The notes under the pieces: generated by a model
Seen by the model: only the letters and a program-made list of their open reading frames with translations
Database searches by the model: none
What the model was told of the DNA's origin: nothing
Assembly (NCBI GenBank): GCA_032164245.1
Contig: JAVMKO010000002.1
Location: 97,194,076 to 97,258,075 of the forward strand
Direction: 5' to 3'
Length of the DNA stretch: 64,000 nucleotides
From: Sternotherus odoratus
Taxonomy: Eukaryota; Chordata; Testudines; Kinosternidae
Shown: in pieces, positions 12,390 through 24,202 of the stretch
Numbering within the stretch: position 1 is the stretch's first letter
Layout: every line of letters starts with the position of its first letter
Position numbers and translations under genes: made by a program

Positions 12390-13739
12390 CTCCCCTCTGA
12401 CTCCTATGCAGAGACACGGCCAGATGGCTATGTGCACTGCCCAGTCCGTGCTCCCATTGGCCATGGTTCCCAGACAACGGGTGCTGCGGAAGCAGTGCTT
12501 AGGGCAGGGGCAGCGTGCAAAGCCTCTGGCTGTCCCTACATAGGAGCCAGAGGTGGGACATGCTGCTGCTTCCGGGAGCTCCACAGAGTCAGGTCACATG
12601 GTGAACGGGGCAACCCCAGATCCCCCTCCCCAGCTGGAGCTTGAGGGCCAGATTAAAATGTCTGAAGGGCCAGATGTGCCCCCCTGGGCCATAGTTTGCC
12701 CACCCTTCTCTAGTAATATCCAAACTTCAGTGGATTGCCACTAAGGCCGGGAGACCCATTGTAGATTATTACTGTAAACACAAGTTAAACACAAAGTTAA
12801 AAAAAATCAAGGTTACTGCTTTATAATCTGTACTTTTGTTAATTTATTATGACAGGGAATACTGCTTAATAGAGGGTAAATGTAAGTTAGTGATTTGAGA
12901 TCTGGCTACATTGTTTTGCTATGAAAACTTGCAGGGAGTAAACACTGGGCTCATTTTTAAAAACAAGCGAATTTAATTAGCAAGGTTCTTTCTGGATTCC
13001 TATTGTCTTCAGAGACCCGTTTCTAACACATGTCCTTGCTTCTCAAAGGAGCCACTAGTTCCCAGAAGAAAACTGTTAAGTAAATACACTTCCCTCTGTC
13101 TATAGAAGTGCGGTGAATTTTCCTGATGACTCATGTCATTCTTTCCTTCAGAGAGCCAGAAAGAGTTAAAGACCGTGGGGAAACCGTTTCATTTCAAATT
13201 CTCTTTCTCACGTAATTTCCCCATATTCTCTTTGATTGTTTGCTTCTCTTTGCAAAACAGAAGTGGGCCAGGTGGCCGTTATGTAACCTTCCAGGGGCCT
13301 GGGAAACATTGTATCAGCAACTGCAGTTTTTGTTCTGAACACATTTACAAAAGCACTTTACCACACATGCAGCTGTGTGTTTTCTTTCATTTACTTACTT
13401 TTTTTTTCAGCCATCTTTCCTGCTTCAAAGCTTTAGACTTTCCCAGTTTCTCATACAACTATCAGGTTCTTCCTCTTCAACCTGTGTCTTTGCTCCGTAG
13501 TGGGGCCATTCCAGTTGATTTCAATGGAAACAAAATTGGGCCAGGGAAGAGGAGGAGGGAATTAGCAACAGGCGCAGATTAACCTGATTGAAAGGGGGTG
13601 TGCAGCCCGCCCACTAGCATCCGTGAGCATTGTGAGTTAGCCCTTCAGATAAGAAAGCAAATGTCCTTTTGTAAAATATTTTAATAAATACTGTTACCCC
13701 TCCCCCATATGTGCTGAATTGCCCCTTTAACACCAAACT

Positions 13740-13955
13740 GTAGGAGTCAGCAGGGTTCTGTGGGAAAGACCAGAGAGTGGGAATTAGGACACCTCTGCTT
13801 TATTTTTTAGCTCTGCTCTCTGTGTGACTTTGGTCAAGTCATTTAACATGTCTGTGCTTCAGATTCCTCACTGGTCAAGTAGGACAAAGAGACATACCCA
13901 TCATTGTAAAGCACTGAAATAATGTGGAAGTGCTAAGGAAATAAACCTAATTCTG
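13740..13955 (+). repeat. MIR-like SINE
   Basis: Has the MIR core pattern: CTCTGTGTGACTTTGGTCAA, TTCAGATTCCTCACTGGTCA, then TGTAAAGCACTGAAATAATG. It is diverged and lies in NEDD9 intron 2. Confidence 0.65.
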
Positions 13956-14059
13956 CTCTCAGTCAGGGAAGTGTATGTCCAAAGTAGTTCCATTGGCACT
14001 AGTGGAATTACTCTAGCTTTACACTAGTGAAATTGAGAATAAAAGTTGACCCGATGGCT

Positions 14060-16092
14060 TATACCACTTTAAAACCCATGTCCATCTGCAGGAATCATGA
14101 AAATCCGCCTGTTTGTATCTGATTTAGGAACATTATGGCAGTTTTCCTTCCATTTTAATGCTGGAAAGAAGTGGAAAGGCTTTTCCCTTATGTGTAAGGA
14201 AAAGGGATTTAATGAACCACAGAACCGGGTACTTTAAAAAGTACATGCATATTCAGCTCATTTTTCCGATTAAAGAACACACAACGGGCATGGAAAAGGC
14301 CCAAGCCCTTGCTTTTGGAGGAGCATGGCCCTCAGCAAGAACAAAACAAACTTCCAGCTCAATTGTCTTTGTTTTTAATGCTGTGAGTTTTCTGTATGCT
14401 CACTACATGTTTTAACAGAGCCAAAGCTGGGCCCTGTTAGTTAGTTGCTCTGCATGGATTAAATGGTTGCAACGTTTTGAGAATGTTGGGATAGATCATT
14501 TGTGGGCTCGCCATCTGTTTCTTTTAATGCGTAAACAAGGAAAATTGCTGGTTTGGAAGGCAGGAGTTTTCAAAGCCAGATGACCACAGGCATTCTTTAA
14601 AAAAAAAAAGAGAGAGAGAAAGAAAGACAACCTAGAGTTCATTGACATTTGTCAGGAAGTAAATTCCTAAACACCAGAAAGGGCTACTACCCGTATGGGA
14701 GGGGAGATAAGGGAGGAAAGGTTTTCTTATACTGACATTGCCTTTCTTCTGAGGTCTTTAACATTAAATTGCAAAGTACTATTTTGGCTTTTAAAAAGTA
14801 AAGATTAAACAATTAGGGCAAGATTTTTAAAAGTGACTTGTGATTTTGGTGCCTTCATTTTGTCCACATTAATCACTGTAAAAGGGTCTGATTTTCTGAA
14901 AGTGCTGAGCATTCATCACCCTCAGATAATCAGGCACTAATCACATTTGAGAGATCTTATTTCCCACCCCCACCCCATTTCAGATTATCTGAATTTGTCA
15001 AACAGCAAGGAAGCAAACACGCACAATAAAAAGGATACTGCATCACAAAATGTACTTGGCTTATTTCATTTTGACAAGTCTAGTTTGGTTTTAGTTACTA
15101 AGGATTATACATCATAATGTATTAGTTCTGTACAGCAGTACATTGGGTTAAAAGAACAGGCATTTAAGTTAATTTAAGACCTTGTTACAGTAGTCAACTA
15201 TTACAGCTTTTTCTGAGAGATGTGGGGAGAACTCTGTGGTGTGCTGTAAAAGAATAACTGAATGTATAAGATTCTACTGAATGACAGAGATCATGGTTTT
15301 GAGGGTATGCTTCTCCTATAAATGTTTGAAGATACAATACAGCTTTTGTTCTATGTATATACATCATTCTATAGTGGGTTGGGATGCCATTTAAACTGAT
15401 ACATTGCCATTCAGGCATATAATTTCAAGAACATAAAATGCTGTTAACAACAACAGACTTTTGTTTGTTAATAGCCACACATAAAATCCAAAATGATGTG
15501 GTTTAGGGCTCAATGTTGCAAGCCCTCAGTGCCTGAAACTGTCACTGATATCAATGAAGTCCATTGATGGAGGACTAGCAGCTTTGGAAATATATCCTGC
15601 CTACTTTCAAATACAGTCTGGCTGCTCTATGGCTGACTCCCAGTGCCTTTTACTGCAAAACAGCAGTTAAGAAGGAAGAAACTTTGAATTTCAACAGTTT
15701 AGCAAGTTTAGCAGTCACTTGTCACCCTTCCCCAGGGCTGCACTGGTATCTTTGGCTGAGTTCCAGAGCACTACAATTCTTCATCCCTGTAGCTGTGCAT
15801 ATCCACCTAATCTAGTCAACAGCCTGATGTCAGAGATTTCACATTAGAAAAAGGATTAAAGATGATGGCTACCCAGGGAACAACCTTTTGTTTCTAATTT
15901 GCAATGTCTGCTCTACTGGATGATCATTTGTAAAACCCTGGGGGCTAATTATTGATGCCAAATAGTCATTGCCAATTAGAAACCCCTGGAAGGGACAATG
16001 AGTAAACATGCTTAAAAGCAAATCCTTTGATTCCAAGGCATTTCTTTTACACTACAGTGCTCAGCATTACTATGAAAACCTGTTAGTAGCCA
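14060..16092. other. NEDD9 intron 2: no gene or clear repeat seen
   Basis: Unique-looking AT-rich intron. A purine microsatellite-like tract (A-run, GA, GAAA) is at 14600-14630. No exon signals fit NEDD9. Confidence 0.45.
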
Positions 16093-16100
16093 GGTGAGGT

Positions 16101-16221
16101 TAAGGTGACCAGATGTCCCAATTTTATAGGAACAGTCCCCATTTCAGGGGCTTTTAATTAAATAGGCACCTATTACACCCCACCTGTCCCAATTTTTCAA
16201 ACTTGCCCTCTGGTCACCCTA
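16101..16221 (+). mobile_element. hAT-like MITE, family B copy 2
   Basis: Ends TAAGGTGACCAGATGTCC and GGTCACCCTA, flanked by the perfect 8-bp TSD GGTGAGGT (16093-16100 and 16222-16229). Confidence 0.87.
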
Positions 16222-16229
16222 GGTGAGGT

Positions 16230-17159
16230 TCATTGTGTTTGCATTACATTAATTGCCTTCTTTGACTGGTGTTTGGTGCCACACTTGGAATTCTACACAG
16301 CATCTGCCAGTAAAAATAAGCTAAGAATACCTTACATTCATATTGTGTCTTTTGCCTTGAGAATCCCAAAGGTTAGATTGCTATTCCCCCTACCCCACTC
16401 CCCCAGGGAGTCCATAGGCAGATAACACAGGCCCAGAAGTGTGCAACAGTGGCCAGGGATGGGTAATGACCAAGGTGACCTCTTATGAAAAAGTCCTGTA
16501 GAATTAAATGACAAATGATAACATTCTCATAGGTTTTCTGTTTAGTCATCTGATTAAATTTAATGGAGAATTCTATTCTTGATATAGAATTCCATGGGAA
16601 AGAGATCCTCCTATTAAATGCTATATATGTTTTTCTATTAATTTCTAAAGTACCTACGGTATTAATTTTAACTCTATTAAATACCAGCCTGGCATCCTAG
16701 TGGAAATCAGAGCCTCCAGTGGAAATTTAAACTGCTCAAGCCTTCCCCCATCCTCTGGCAGAAATCCACAAGTCGGGCAACTATGAAAGTACCATTTACC
16801 ATCCCCCAGAAGTGAATGCCACTCCTCTCTCCTCCCAGGACATCTTAACTTCCTTGCATCAGCCTGGCTGAATCTGGCCCAACTATTCAGGAATGGCATT
16901 AGCCACCTCTGCGGAGAAATTCAGCAGCTGTTTTGCAGAGGCAAATGCTGCAAAACATGTAGGACGGGAAGTGAAGAAGAACAGTGTATTCCATGGAATT
17001 TGCAGGGAGAATAGAGATATGCAGAGTGTAAACATCAGGGACTCAATCCTGCAATCCTTGGTTAGGCAAAACTCACAGTGGAATTGGGCTAGGCTATTGG
17101 GACTTACTCCTGTAAAAAGTGTTGTGTGATCTTTACCAACAGTGTGCTCTCCATTTACA
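16230..17159. other. NEDD9 intron 2: unassigned stretch
   Basis: No exon, RNA gene or complete transposon is recognised. Small open frames near 16654-17129 have no known domain. Confidence 0.45.
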
Positions 17160-17399
17160 AGGAAAATTAAGAATCAGAGAGATAGCCATGTTAGTCTGGA
17201 ATAGCAGAGGTAACAAAGTCCTGTGGCACCTTAAAGACTAACTATAAAGTTTTGAAGCATAAGCTTTCATGGTCTAATACCCACTTCATCGGATGCAAGC
17301 AGTGGAAGTGTCCAGAGGCAGGTATAGAAAAGTAGGCAAGAACCAGGTAGGAGGTAACAAGGTTAGTTCAATTAGGCTGAACCAGCTTGTTATCTCCAA

Positions 17400-18075
17400 T
17401 CAGGGAGGGTGGGTTATTCTTCTAGCAGTTGAATAGGGGGGGTGAACTTGGAGAGAGGAGAAGCTATTTTTGTAATTAGCAAGCCATTGAAGGTCTTTGT
17501 TAAGTCCCAGATTGATAGTGTTAAATTTGCAAATGAATTGTAGTTCTGCAGTTTCCCTTTGCAGTCTGGACTTGAAGTTTTTTTGCTGCAGTATGGTGAC
17601 TTTTAAAACTGTAATTGTGTGTCCAGGCAGGTTGAAGTGTTCTCCTACAGGTTTTTGTATATTGCCATTCCTAATATCTGATTTGTGTGCATTTATCCTT
17701 TTTCGTAGGGACTGTCCAGTTTGGCCGATGTACATAGCAGAGGGACACTGGTGGCATATAATGGCATATATGACATTGGTTGATGTGCAGGTGAATGAAC
17801 CAGTGATGGTATGGTTGATCTGGTTAGGTCCTGTGATGGTGTTGCTGGTGTAGATATGTGGGCAGAGTTGGCATCGAGGTTTGTTGCATGGATTGGTTCC
17901 TGAGTTGGAGTTATTGTGGTGCAGTGTGCTGTTGCTGGTGAGAATCTGTTCAAGGTTGGCAGGTTGTCTGTGTGCCAGGACTGGCCTTCCTCCCAAGGCC
18001 TGTGAAAGTGAGGGATTATTGTCCAGGATGGGTTGTAGGTCGCTGATGATGCGTTGCAGAGGTTTTAACTGAGGA
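17400..18075 (-). pseudogene. Penelope-like GIY-YIG endonuclease domain
   Basis: Continues from the RT in a shifted frame with LKPLQRIISDLQPILDNNPS. It then has a Cys-rich linker (CNKPRCQLCPHI, with CTSTNVIYAIICHQC) and AMYIGQTGQSLRKRINAHKS, the GIY-YIG-type core in which VIYAI and YIGQT supply the two signature tyrosine blocks. EHFNLPGH follows, and the frame ends near 17400. The Cys-rich motif followed by GIY-YIG is typical of Penelope-like elements. Residues beyond about 18,075 in this frame overlap the RT and are not part of it. Confidence 0.88.
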
Positions 18076-18700
18076 CTGTAGTGATGGCCAGTGGTGTTCT
18101 GTTGTTTTCCTTCTTGGGCTTGTCTTGCAGCAGCAGGCTTCTGGGTACATGTCTGGCTCTGTTGATCTGTGTCCTTATTTCCTTGTGCGGGTATTGTAGT
18201 TTTGAGAAAGGTTGGTGAAGATCTCGTAGGTGTTGGTCTCTGTCTGAGGGGTTGGAGCAAATCCGATTGTACCTCGGTGCTTGGCTGTAGACAATGGATC
18301 GTGTGATATGTCCGGGATGGAAGCTGGTGGCATGAAGGTAGGCATAGCTGTTGGTAGGTTTTCGGTATAGGGTGGTGTCGATGTGGCCGTCATTAATTTG
18401 CATTGTGGTGTCTAGGAAGTGGACTTCCTGTGTGGACTGGTCCAGACTGAGGTGGATGGTGGGGTGGAAGCTGTTGAAGACGTGGTGGAATTCTTCCAGA
18501 GTTTCTTTCCCATGGGTCCAGATGATGAAGATGTCATCAATGTAGCGTAGATAGAGAAGGGGTGTGAGTGGACGAGAGTTGAGGAAGCGTTGTTCCAGGT
18601 CAGCCATAAAGATGTTGGCATACTGTGGGGCCATGCGGGTGCCCATAGCAGTGCCGCTGGTTGGAGGTATATATTGTCACCAAATTTGAAATAGTTGTGT
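18065..18700 (-). pseudogene. Penelope-like reverse transcriptase, C-terminal part
   Basis: The long frame (18646 to 18065) begins MGTRMAPQYANIFMADLEQR and includes LRYIDDIFIIWTHG, where YIDD is the RT catalytic motif. It then has HFLDTTMQINDGHI and a thumb-like region. A few more RT residues upstream (FKFGDNIYLQ, about 18,663-18,692) lie in another frame, implying a one-base deletion near 18,660. A second frame change near 18,070-18,080 separates this from the endonuclease frame. These breaks and the missing N-terminus make it a dead copy. Confidence 0.88.
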
Positions 18701-19070
18701 GAGGAAAATTAAGTGACCTTTGTTCACAGTTCTCTTCAGCTGAACTTGAAACCATTTCTTGTACACTCCTATGACATTTTGTCATTGTGTGGCTTTGTTC
18801 TGCACTGTATATTTCTTTACTGGAGCTAAATTGCATAGATAGAATTTTGAGTATATCACTATTTCCACTATAAACACTGTGTTTCAGGGGGTTATGTAAC
18901 AACATTTCTTTTAAACCAAACTATACTGAACTCTTGCCATGCAGATGGTTGTCTCAGATGTAATGTATTTATTTATAACCACATTTTATTTGAAATAAGT
19001 GTGGGTAGTTTATGGTTTTGAAAACATGAGAAATGTCAATTCTTACCATCACAGTCAGTTTTGTCACATA

Positions 19071-19365
19071 GGGTATGTCTTCACTACCTGCCGAATCGGC
19101 GGGTAGCCATCGATCTTCTGGCGATCGATTTCTCGCGTCTTATGAGGACGCGAGAAATCGATCGCTCGTGGTGCCCCCGTTGACTGCGGAACTCCAACTT
19201 GCCGAGAGGCGCAAGCTGGAGTCGACGGGAGAGCGCGCCGCCGACCGCCACCGCCATGAGGATGGACGGTAAGTCGGCTGCAGATACGCAAACTTCAGCT
19301 ACGTGATCCACGTAGCTGAAGTTGCGTATCTGCCGTCGATCCCCCCCCATAGTGGAGACAAGCCC
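19071..19365 (+). mobile_element. PIF/Harbinger-like MITE, copy 1
   Basis: Left end GGGTATGTCTTCACTAC and right end TAGTGGAGACAAGCCC form imperfect inverted repeats. Flanking trinucleotides are ATA and TTA. The interior holds self-complementary blocks (GCGAGAAATCGATCG; CAACTTCAGCTACGTG-type arms). It is closely related to 55949-56228, where the TSD is a clean TAA. Confidence 0.75.
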
Positions 19366-19368
19366 TTA

Positions 19369-20003
19369 GTGTAGTTCAAGAACAGCTTAAATTTTCCAGT
19401 CTGTTAGCTGCTAATGTGGACTAATTATACTTAAGCCCCACGAGTAAATTTCCTGCTTTAGCATCTTCCATTTAAAGGAGCTTCAAAGCACAACAAATAC
19501 TCCATTGTTTAGGACTTGCTCACACAAGTAGTCCTGCTGAAGTCACTGGGACACACACATTAGTAAAGTTTGAATTAGGATTTTAGGCCCAGCTCCTCAA
19601 AGGTATTTAGGCACCTAACTCCCGTTGTAATCAGTTGGTACCTCTGAGGCCAAAGTATAAGTATCTCTGAGGCCAAAGGTTAGGATCATAGAGCCTGATC
19701 CAGCAAGGAATTGCGCACCATCGAGGTTACTCAACTCCTTAGTAAATAACTACTGAAAGAACATTTTATACAGCTGCTCAAGGAAGAAATAATGGTTTTG
19801 TTGTAACCAATAAATATAGTTTTGGAATATATTTTTTAAAAAACAGCTGTCTGTAGGGACTTTCATTATAAAATTGCCAGATAAAAAGTGTAGAAGCTAA
19901 TAACACTGGAATGTTTGTGTAGAGAAGCATATCCAATTACAGACAGAACATGCTAAGTTCCTCAAGTAATTTTGTTTTCATGTCCTTCTCTTTTAACCCA
20001 CAG
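19369..20003. other. NEDD9 intron 2 end: nothing recognised
   Basis: AT-rich intron leading to the acceptor before exon 3. No repeat with clear ends is visible. Confidence 0.5.
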
Positions 20004-20105
20004 GTAGTAACTCCAGTCAGGACAGGACAAGGTTATGTTTATGAGCTCCCTTCCAAATACCAGAAAGATATCTACGATATCCCTCCAGTTCGTCCTTCTC
20101 AAGGG
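20004..20105 (+). CDS. NEDD9: NEDD9 exon 3: substrate-domain segment
   Basis: A 102-bp, phase 0-0 exon bounded by CCCACAG (ends 20003) and the donor GTACGT at 20106. It encodes 34 residues starting VVTPVRTGQGYVYELP and ending PSQG, aligning with human VITPVRTGHGYVYEYP. It carries one YELP and one YDIP motif of the tyrosine-phosphorylated substrate domain, whose phosphorylated YxxP sites recruit Crk and Nck SH2 domains in Cas proteins. It is exactly as long as exon 4 and in the same phase, so skipping either would keep the frame. It lies 18.4 kb downstream of exon 2 across a transposon-rich intron. Confidence 0.95.
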
Positions 20106-20262
20106 GTACGTACCAATAAAAGGGTCAGCGGCATTGAAAAGCTACAAAAAGTCTTTCCATTTTATCTGCAGTTGAAGTGCAAGAGACATTATGTCATTCC
20201 AAAGTGAAAATATTTTTCAGTTAGATCTGCACTACCACTTATATCAAAATAACATGTTATTC

Positions 20263-20410
20263 AGGGGTGTGAAAAAGCCGCCCCTCTGAATGACTCGCAT
20301 TACACCGACCTACTGCCTCTTCTGGGGGTGGAGTAATTGTACTGACAGGAGAGCTCTCTCCTCTCTACATAGAGGGTCTTCACCAGACATGCTACAGCAG
20401 TGCTGGGGAG
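20263..20410 (+). repeat. Fragment of a Harbinger-type MITE
   Basis: GGGGTGTGAAAAAGCCGCCC, then TTACACCGACCTAC and GGAGAGCTCTCTCC, resemble a turtle MITE family as I remember it. The ends are not complete. It lies in NEDD9 intron 3. Confidence 0.45.
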
Positions 20411-21384
20411 CAATGAGACATCATTTTCTAACATTTGATGTTAAGATCTGGCAGTACACAAACATCAACATTACATTTACTTGCCAAGGGATAAGATTAA
20501 TTGTTTTGACTGGACAAAATACCCAAACAGAATAAGTATGTTGCCAAAGAACGTGTTTTCTCCTTCTGTTACTGTGCAGTTGGCACTAGTTTGCTTAATA
20601 AGAGCACAGTTGTCCCCTGTACTAGCTACTTCCACGGAGGAGGTTGTTCTTACCAAACGTCCGCTAGATTATTTTCCTGATACTGGATTGTGCCCCTATT
20701 CCCATGAACAAGCAGGGAAGTTGGCCTCCAAAGCCTATGAATTTCAAGGATATAGAGATCCAGGAACTATACACTCCCTGTCTGCTCACCAGAGCCCCTT
20801 GACAACACAGCTCTTGTAGGAAATGAAGCTGAAGCTCCCCCTCTGCAAGCACCTCTGGCATACTCCTCCCTCAACATTCAAAGCTGCCAAGGCACCAGAG
20901 TCACAAATGACTAAAACGCGGAACAATCACCTTGCCATAATGGACAGATTACAGTGTTTGGTTTTAAGTATGTTTCCTCACTGTGTGCATTACATAAACA
21001 GGGTTTGTGAGTTTATAACCCAGGTGGCTTGAAGACGTGGGAGTTTGGCGTGAGAAGTAGAGGCCACCCACCCCAAGCGGGAGGGAGATTTGGAGGGGAA
21101 GGAGTGGTTCCTGGTTAGGGTTCTCCCAATAACATTAATTCTGGATGCCCCATAAAAATTAATTCAGGCCCAGGGCTCTGCTTCACCCTTCCCCCGGTAC
21201 TGTAAACATAACATCGCCTGTCCCTAAAAAGATTAATTCAGGCCACTCCTACCTCTCTACAAGATTCCATTGCTCCTGCCCTGCCCCTGCAGAGGTCCTT
21301 GCTGCACTGATAGTCCTGAGTCATGCGCCTCTCTAAGAAACAGAGAAAGCAATCCCAGGAGATGACCATTGTTTTCCACTAGAG

Positions 21385-22655
21385 CAGGGGTCTCCAAACT
21401 TTTCAGCCCGAGGGCCGCATTAACTATCAAATAGCAGTTCGGGGGCCGACAACACACTCGAGGTCCAAATAAAAAAGAATCAAAACATGGATGTTGTTTT
21501 TAATTATTTATTTAATATTATTTTATTCAGTTATTATTTAATAACACATTGATACACTACACATGAACACCTGTTCACTACACCTGTTCACTACACATGA
21601 ACACCTGTTCACTACACATGAACACTACACATGAACACCTGTTCACTACACATGAACACTACACATGAACACCTGTTCACTACACATGAACACTACACAT
21701 GAACACCTGAACACTACACATGAACACTACACATGAACACCTGTTCACTACACATGAACACTACACATCAACCCCCCAACTGACCCACCCAGCCAGGTCT
21801 CTCCCCCCCAAACCTCCTTTCCTCCAACCCCCCCCCCCCAACTGACCCACCCAGCCAGGTCTCTCCCCCCAAAACCTCCTTTCCTCCAACCCCCCCCCCC
21901 AACTGACCCACCCAGCCAGGTCTCTCCCCCCAAAACCTCCTTTCCTCCAACCCCCAACTGACCCACCCAGCCAGGTCTCTCCCCCCAAAACCTCCTTTCC
22001 TCCAACCCCCAACTGACCCACCCAGCCAGGTCTCTCCCCCCAAAACCTCCTTTCCTCCAACCCCCCCCCCCCAACTGACCCACCCAGGTCTCTCCCCCCA
22101 AAACCTCCTTTCCTCCAACCCCCCCCCAAATGACCCACCCAGCCAGGTCTCTCCCCCCCAAACCTCCTTTCCTCCAACCCCCCCCCAACTGACCCGCTCA
22201 ACCCGGTCTCTTCCCCCCCCCCCCCCAACTGACCCGCTCAACCCGGTCTCTCCCCACAGACCGTTTCGCCGCCTGGCAGTGGGTGGCTCCTTGTTTCGCC
22301 GCCTGTAACTGGGTGGCGGTGCGGCGCATCCCGGCCCCAGCTCTGAGCCGTCCCTGGCCGGCGGCGGCAGCGGAGCACGCGGTGCGTCCCGGCCGGCGGC
22401 GGCAGCGGAGCACGCGGCGCGTCCCGGCCCCGCGGCTGGCGGCGGCAGCGGAGCACGCGGTGCGTCCCGGCCGGCGGCGGCAGCGGAGCACGCGGCGCGT
22501 CCCGGCCCCGCGGCTGGCGGCGGCAGCGGAGCACGCGGCGCATCCCGGCCCCGTGGCTGGTTCCCGACCCCTGCAGACAAAAAGATCTCCACGGGCCGGA
22601 TGAGAGGGCCTCGCGGGCCGCATCCGGCCCGCGGGCCGTAGTTTGGAGACCCCTG
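21385..22655 (-). mobile_element. Non-autonomous hAT element, family A copy 2
   Basis: Same termini as 4738-6061 in inverse orientation (CAGGGGTCTCCAAACT and its complement), with a perfect 8-bp TSD CACTAGAG at 21377-21384 and 22656-22663. The AT-rich tail comes first, then a short array built on CACTACACATGAACACCTGT. About seven units of the C-rich repeat follow (GACCCACCCAGCCAGGTCTC), then diverged GACCCGCTCAACCCGGTCTC units and GC-rich repeats of about 60 bp. Long proline- or glycine-rich open frames here are array translations. Confidence 0.9.
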
Positions 22656-22663
22656 CACTAGAG

Positions 22664-23769
22664 GAAGGGGGAAGTTGAAGGGGGAGAGCTGGACCAACCC
22701 ACTTCTCCCAGCAAGTAGAGCCACCCCTATCCCCCGAAGAACTCAGCAGGACCCGATTCTTGCTCCCCAGTCCTTTTTTAAATGGGGGGGAGGAGTCTAC
22801 TCACTCCTTATTCATCCCTCCCCACCCCAAAAAGCTTGTTCGTTCCTTGGCTCACTTCTTCCCTGAGACCACTTGTCTGCTCATCAGAGCTGAGAGGAGC
22901 AGGAGCCTAAGAGCTGCCAGAGGAGAGTCTCCTTTTCCTCTCTCCCCCCCTTGCTGCTGCTGCCTGTCCTCACAGTGCATCACCTCAGAATGCAGTGCAG
23001 CCGGACAGGGAGGCAGGATCCTCTGAAATGCACCACCTACCACACCATGGGGTGCACTTAAAAAGTCTGGTCCCTGCAATCTTCTCAGTAGGGTGGCCCA
23101 CATCACCAAGGGGGGCAATGGGTACATAATGCTGAGAAGGTCAAGCATTAAGTCTCAGAGGTTTGGGGAGTGAGTGACAATGATGCCACAGAGAGTTGTT
23201 ATCCCCGCACCATCTCGGAGATACCAAAACCCAGGAATGATCCTAAGCCCCCAAAGCTGGCAGTGTATACGGAGCACCCTTACAGATTTCTCAGTACAGC
23301 TACCTCAAAAAAGGGTGATCCTGGGTCCCAGTGCCCTCCACCGCCTCCCATACCGCATGTATCAAACCTTGTGAAGAGTACCTGCCATTGTGGCAATCTC
23401 TTCTTCTACCTCCTCCCCAGCAGAGCTCTGTCATGATTCAGTCCCCTCTGCATCTGTAAATAAGGAGGGGATGAGGGGGTCCTATGTGCAGATCTTGATG
23501 TAACTTTGTGACTGGAATTCAAATGAAGTGTTTCTGTTCAGAAACTAAATCTGTCCAGCCCAGAGTCCACACAATCCCACTAAGGGATCTAGCACAAGCA
23601 TATTTGTCTCTCAGTATCCACTCTGCAAACCTCCACACACACAAAAGCTGAAACCCTGCTGCTCTTCTTCCTTCTATTTCGAAATAAATAAAATGTGAGC
23701 GAACGCGTCTGAAATCACAGCTATCATGGGATGGCTCTATTTTCTGTAACAGGTTTATTCTCTCTTCAG
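22664..23769. other. NEDD9 intron 3 end: no gene or repeat recognised
   Basis: Unique-looking sequence up to the exon 4 acceptor. Open frames at 22760-23436 lack any recognised domain. Confidence 0.45.
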
Positions 23770-23871
23770 ATATATGATGTTCCCCCTGCATCAGTTAAGG
23801 GGCCCGTGCATTCAGTCCCAATGGGAGAGGCAAGAGCTCAAGGGGTGTATGATGTACCTCCTATAAAAGGG
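23770..23871 (+). CDS. NEDD9: NEDD9 exon 4: substrate-domain segment
   Basis: Another 102-bp, phase 0-0 exon, flanked by TCTTCAG (ends 23769) and GTAAGT (23872). It encodes IYDVPPASVKGPVHSVP through GVYDVPPIKG, equivalent to human VYDIPPSSAKGPVFSVP onward. Two YDVP motifs are present. It follows exon 3 after 3.7 kb, most of which is a hAT element and unique sequence. Identity rests on collinearity with mammalian NEDD9 and intact splice sites. The ORF beginning at 23731 includes intronic sequence at both ends and is not the coding limit. Confidence 0.95.
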
Positions 23872-24202
23872 GTAAGTCTGATGCAATTCCAGTGGATCAT
23901 ACATGCATTTTCATGTCAGACCGTAGACGTGTTTAGACATAAAAGTGCATATGACGCTGAATAAGGGTATTGAATGCTAGTACTTTGAACATTCCCTCGG
24001 GCTTTTTACACATTCGTTAAAACTTTGTAACATAATTACTAACCTCATGTAGGGTAACTATAAATTAGAAAATTAGAACTAAAGCTACATTTAGGAGACT
24101 CTCCCTCCTCTCCCCCCTTATAAAAGATTTAATGTTCATTTTGATGGAAATGAACATGGTTTAATTAGTAAGAAAATTGTGACTTCATGAAATCCAGGGT
24201 GA

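Larger units (their letters stand above)
11673..12707 (+). mobile_element. hAT-like non-autonomous element (outer), host of a nested element
   Basis: Begins CAGGGATGGGCAAACTTTTT and ends with the near-complementary ATAGTTTGCCCACCCTT. The 8-bp TSD CTCTAGTA is exact at 11665-11672 and 12708-12715. The interior is GC-rich, and several open frames through it are compositional. A second TSD-bearing element lies inside at 11986-12389. Confidence 0.87.
17172..18701 (-). mobile_element. Penelope-like retroelement, 5'-truncated, with GIY-YIG endonuclease
   Basis: Flanked by an exact 12-bp repeat AGGAAAATTAAG (17160-17171 and 18702-18713), taken as its TSD. Reading on the minus strand, it starts inside the reverse transcriptase palm region, continues to a GIY-YIG endonuclease frame, and ends in a roughly 230-bp 3' tail that recurs at 755-881. 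Penelope-like elements characteristically join an RT to a C-terminal GIY-YIG nuclease, and they are common in turtle genomes. The 5' half of the RT is absent, so it cannot move by itself. Confidence 0.92.

Noticed and set aside
17497..18545. Plus-strand open frames of 63-118 codons
   Set aside because: They are antisense shadows of the Penelope-like RT and endonuclease.
21748..22724. 318-codon minus-strand frame with GGRDLAGWVSWG repeats
   Set aside because: Lies within hAT family A copy 2 and reads straight through its minisatellite; no domain.
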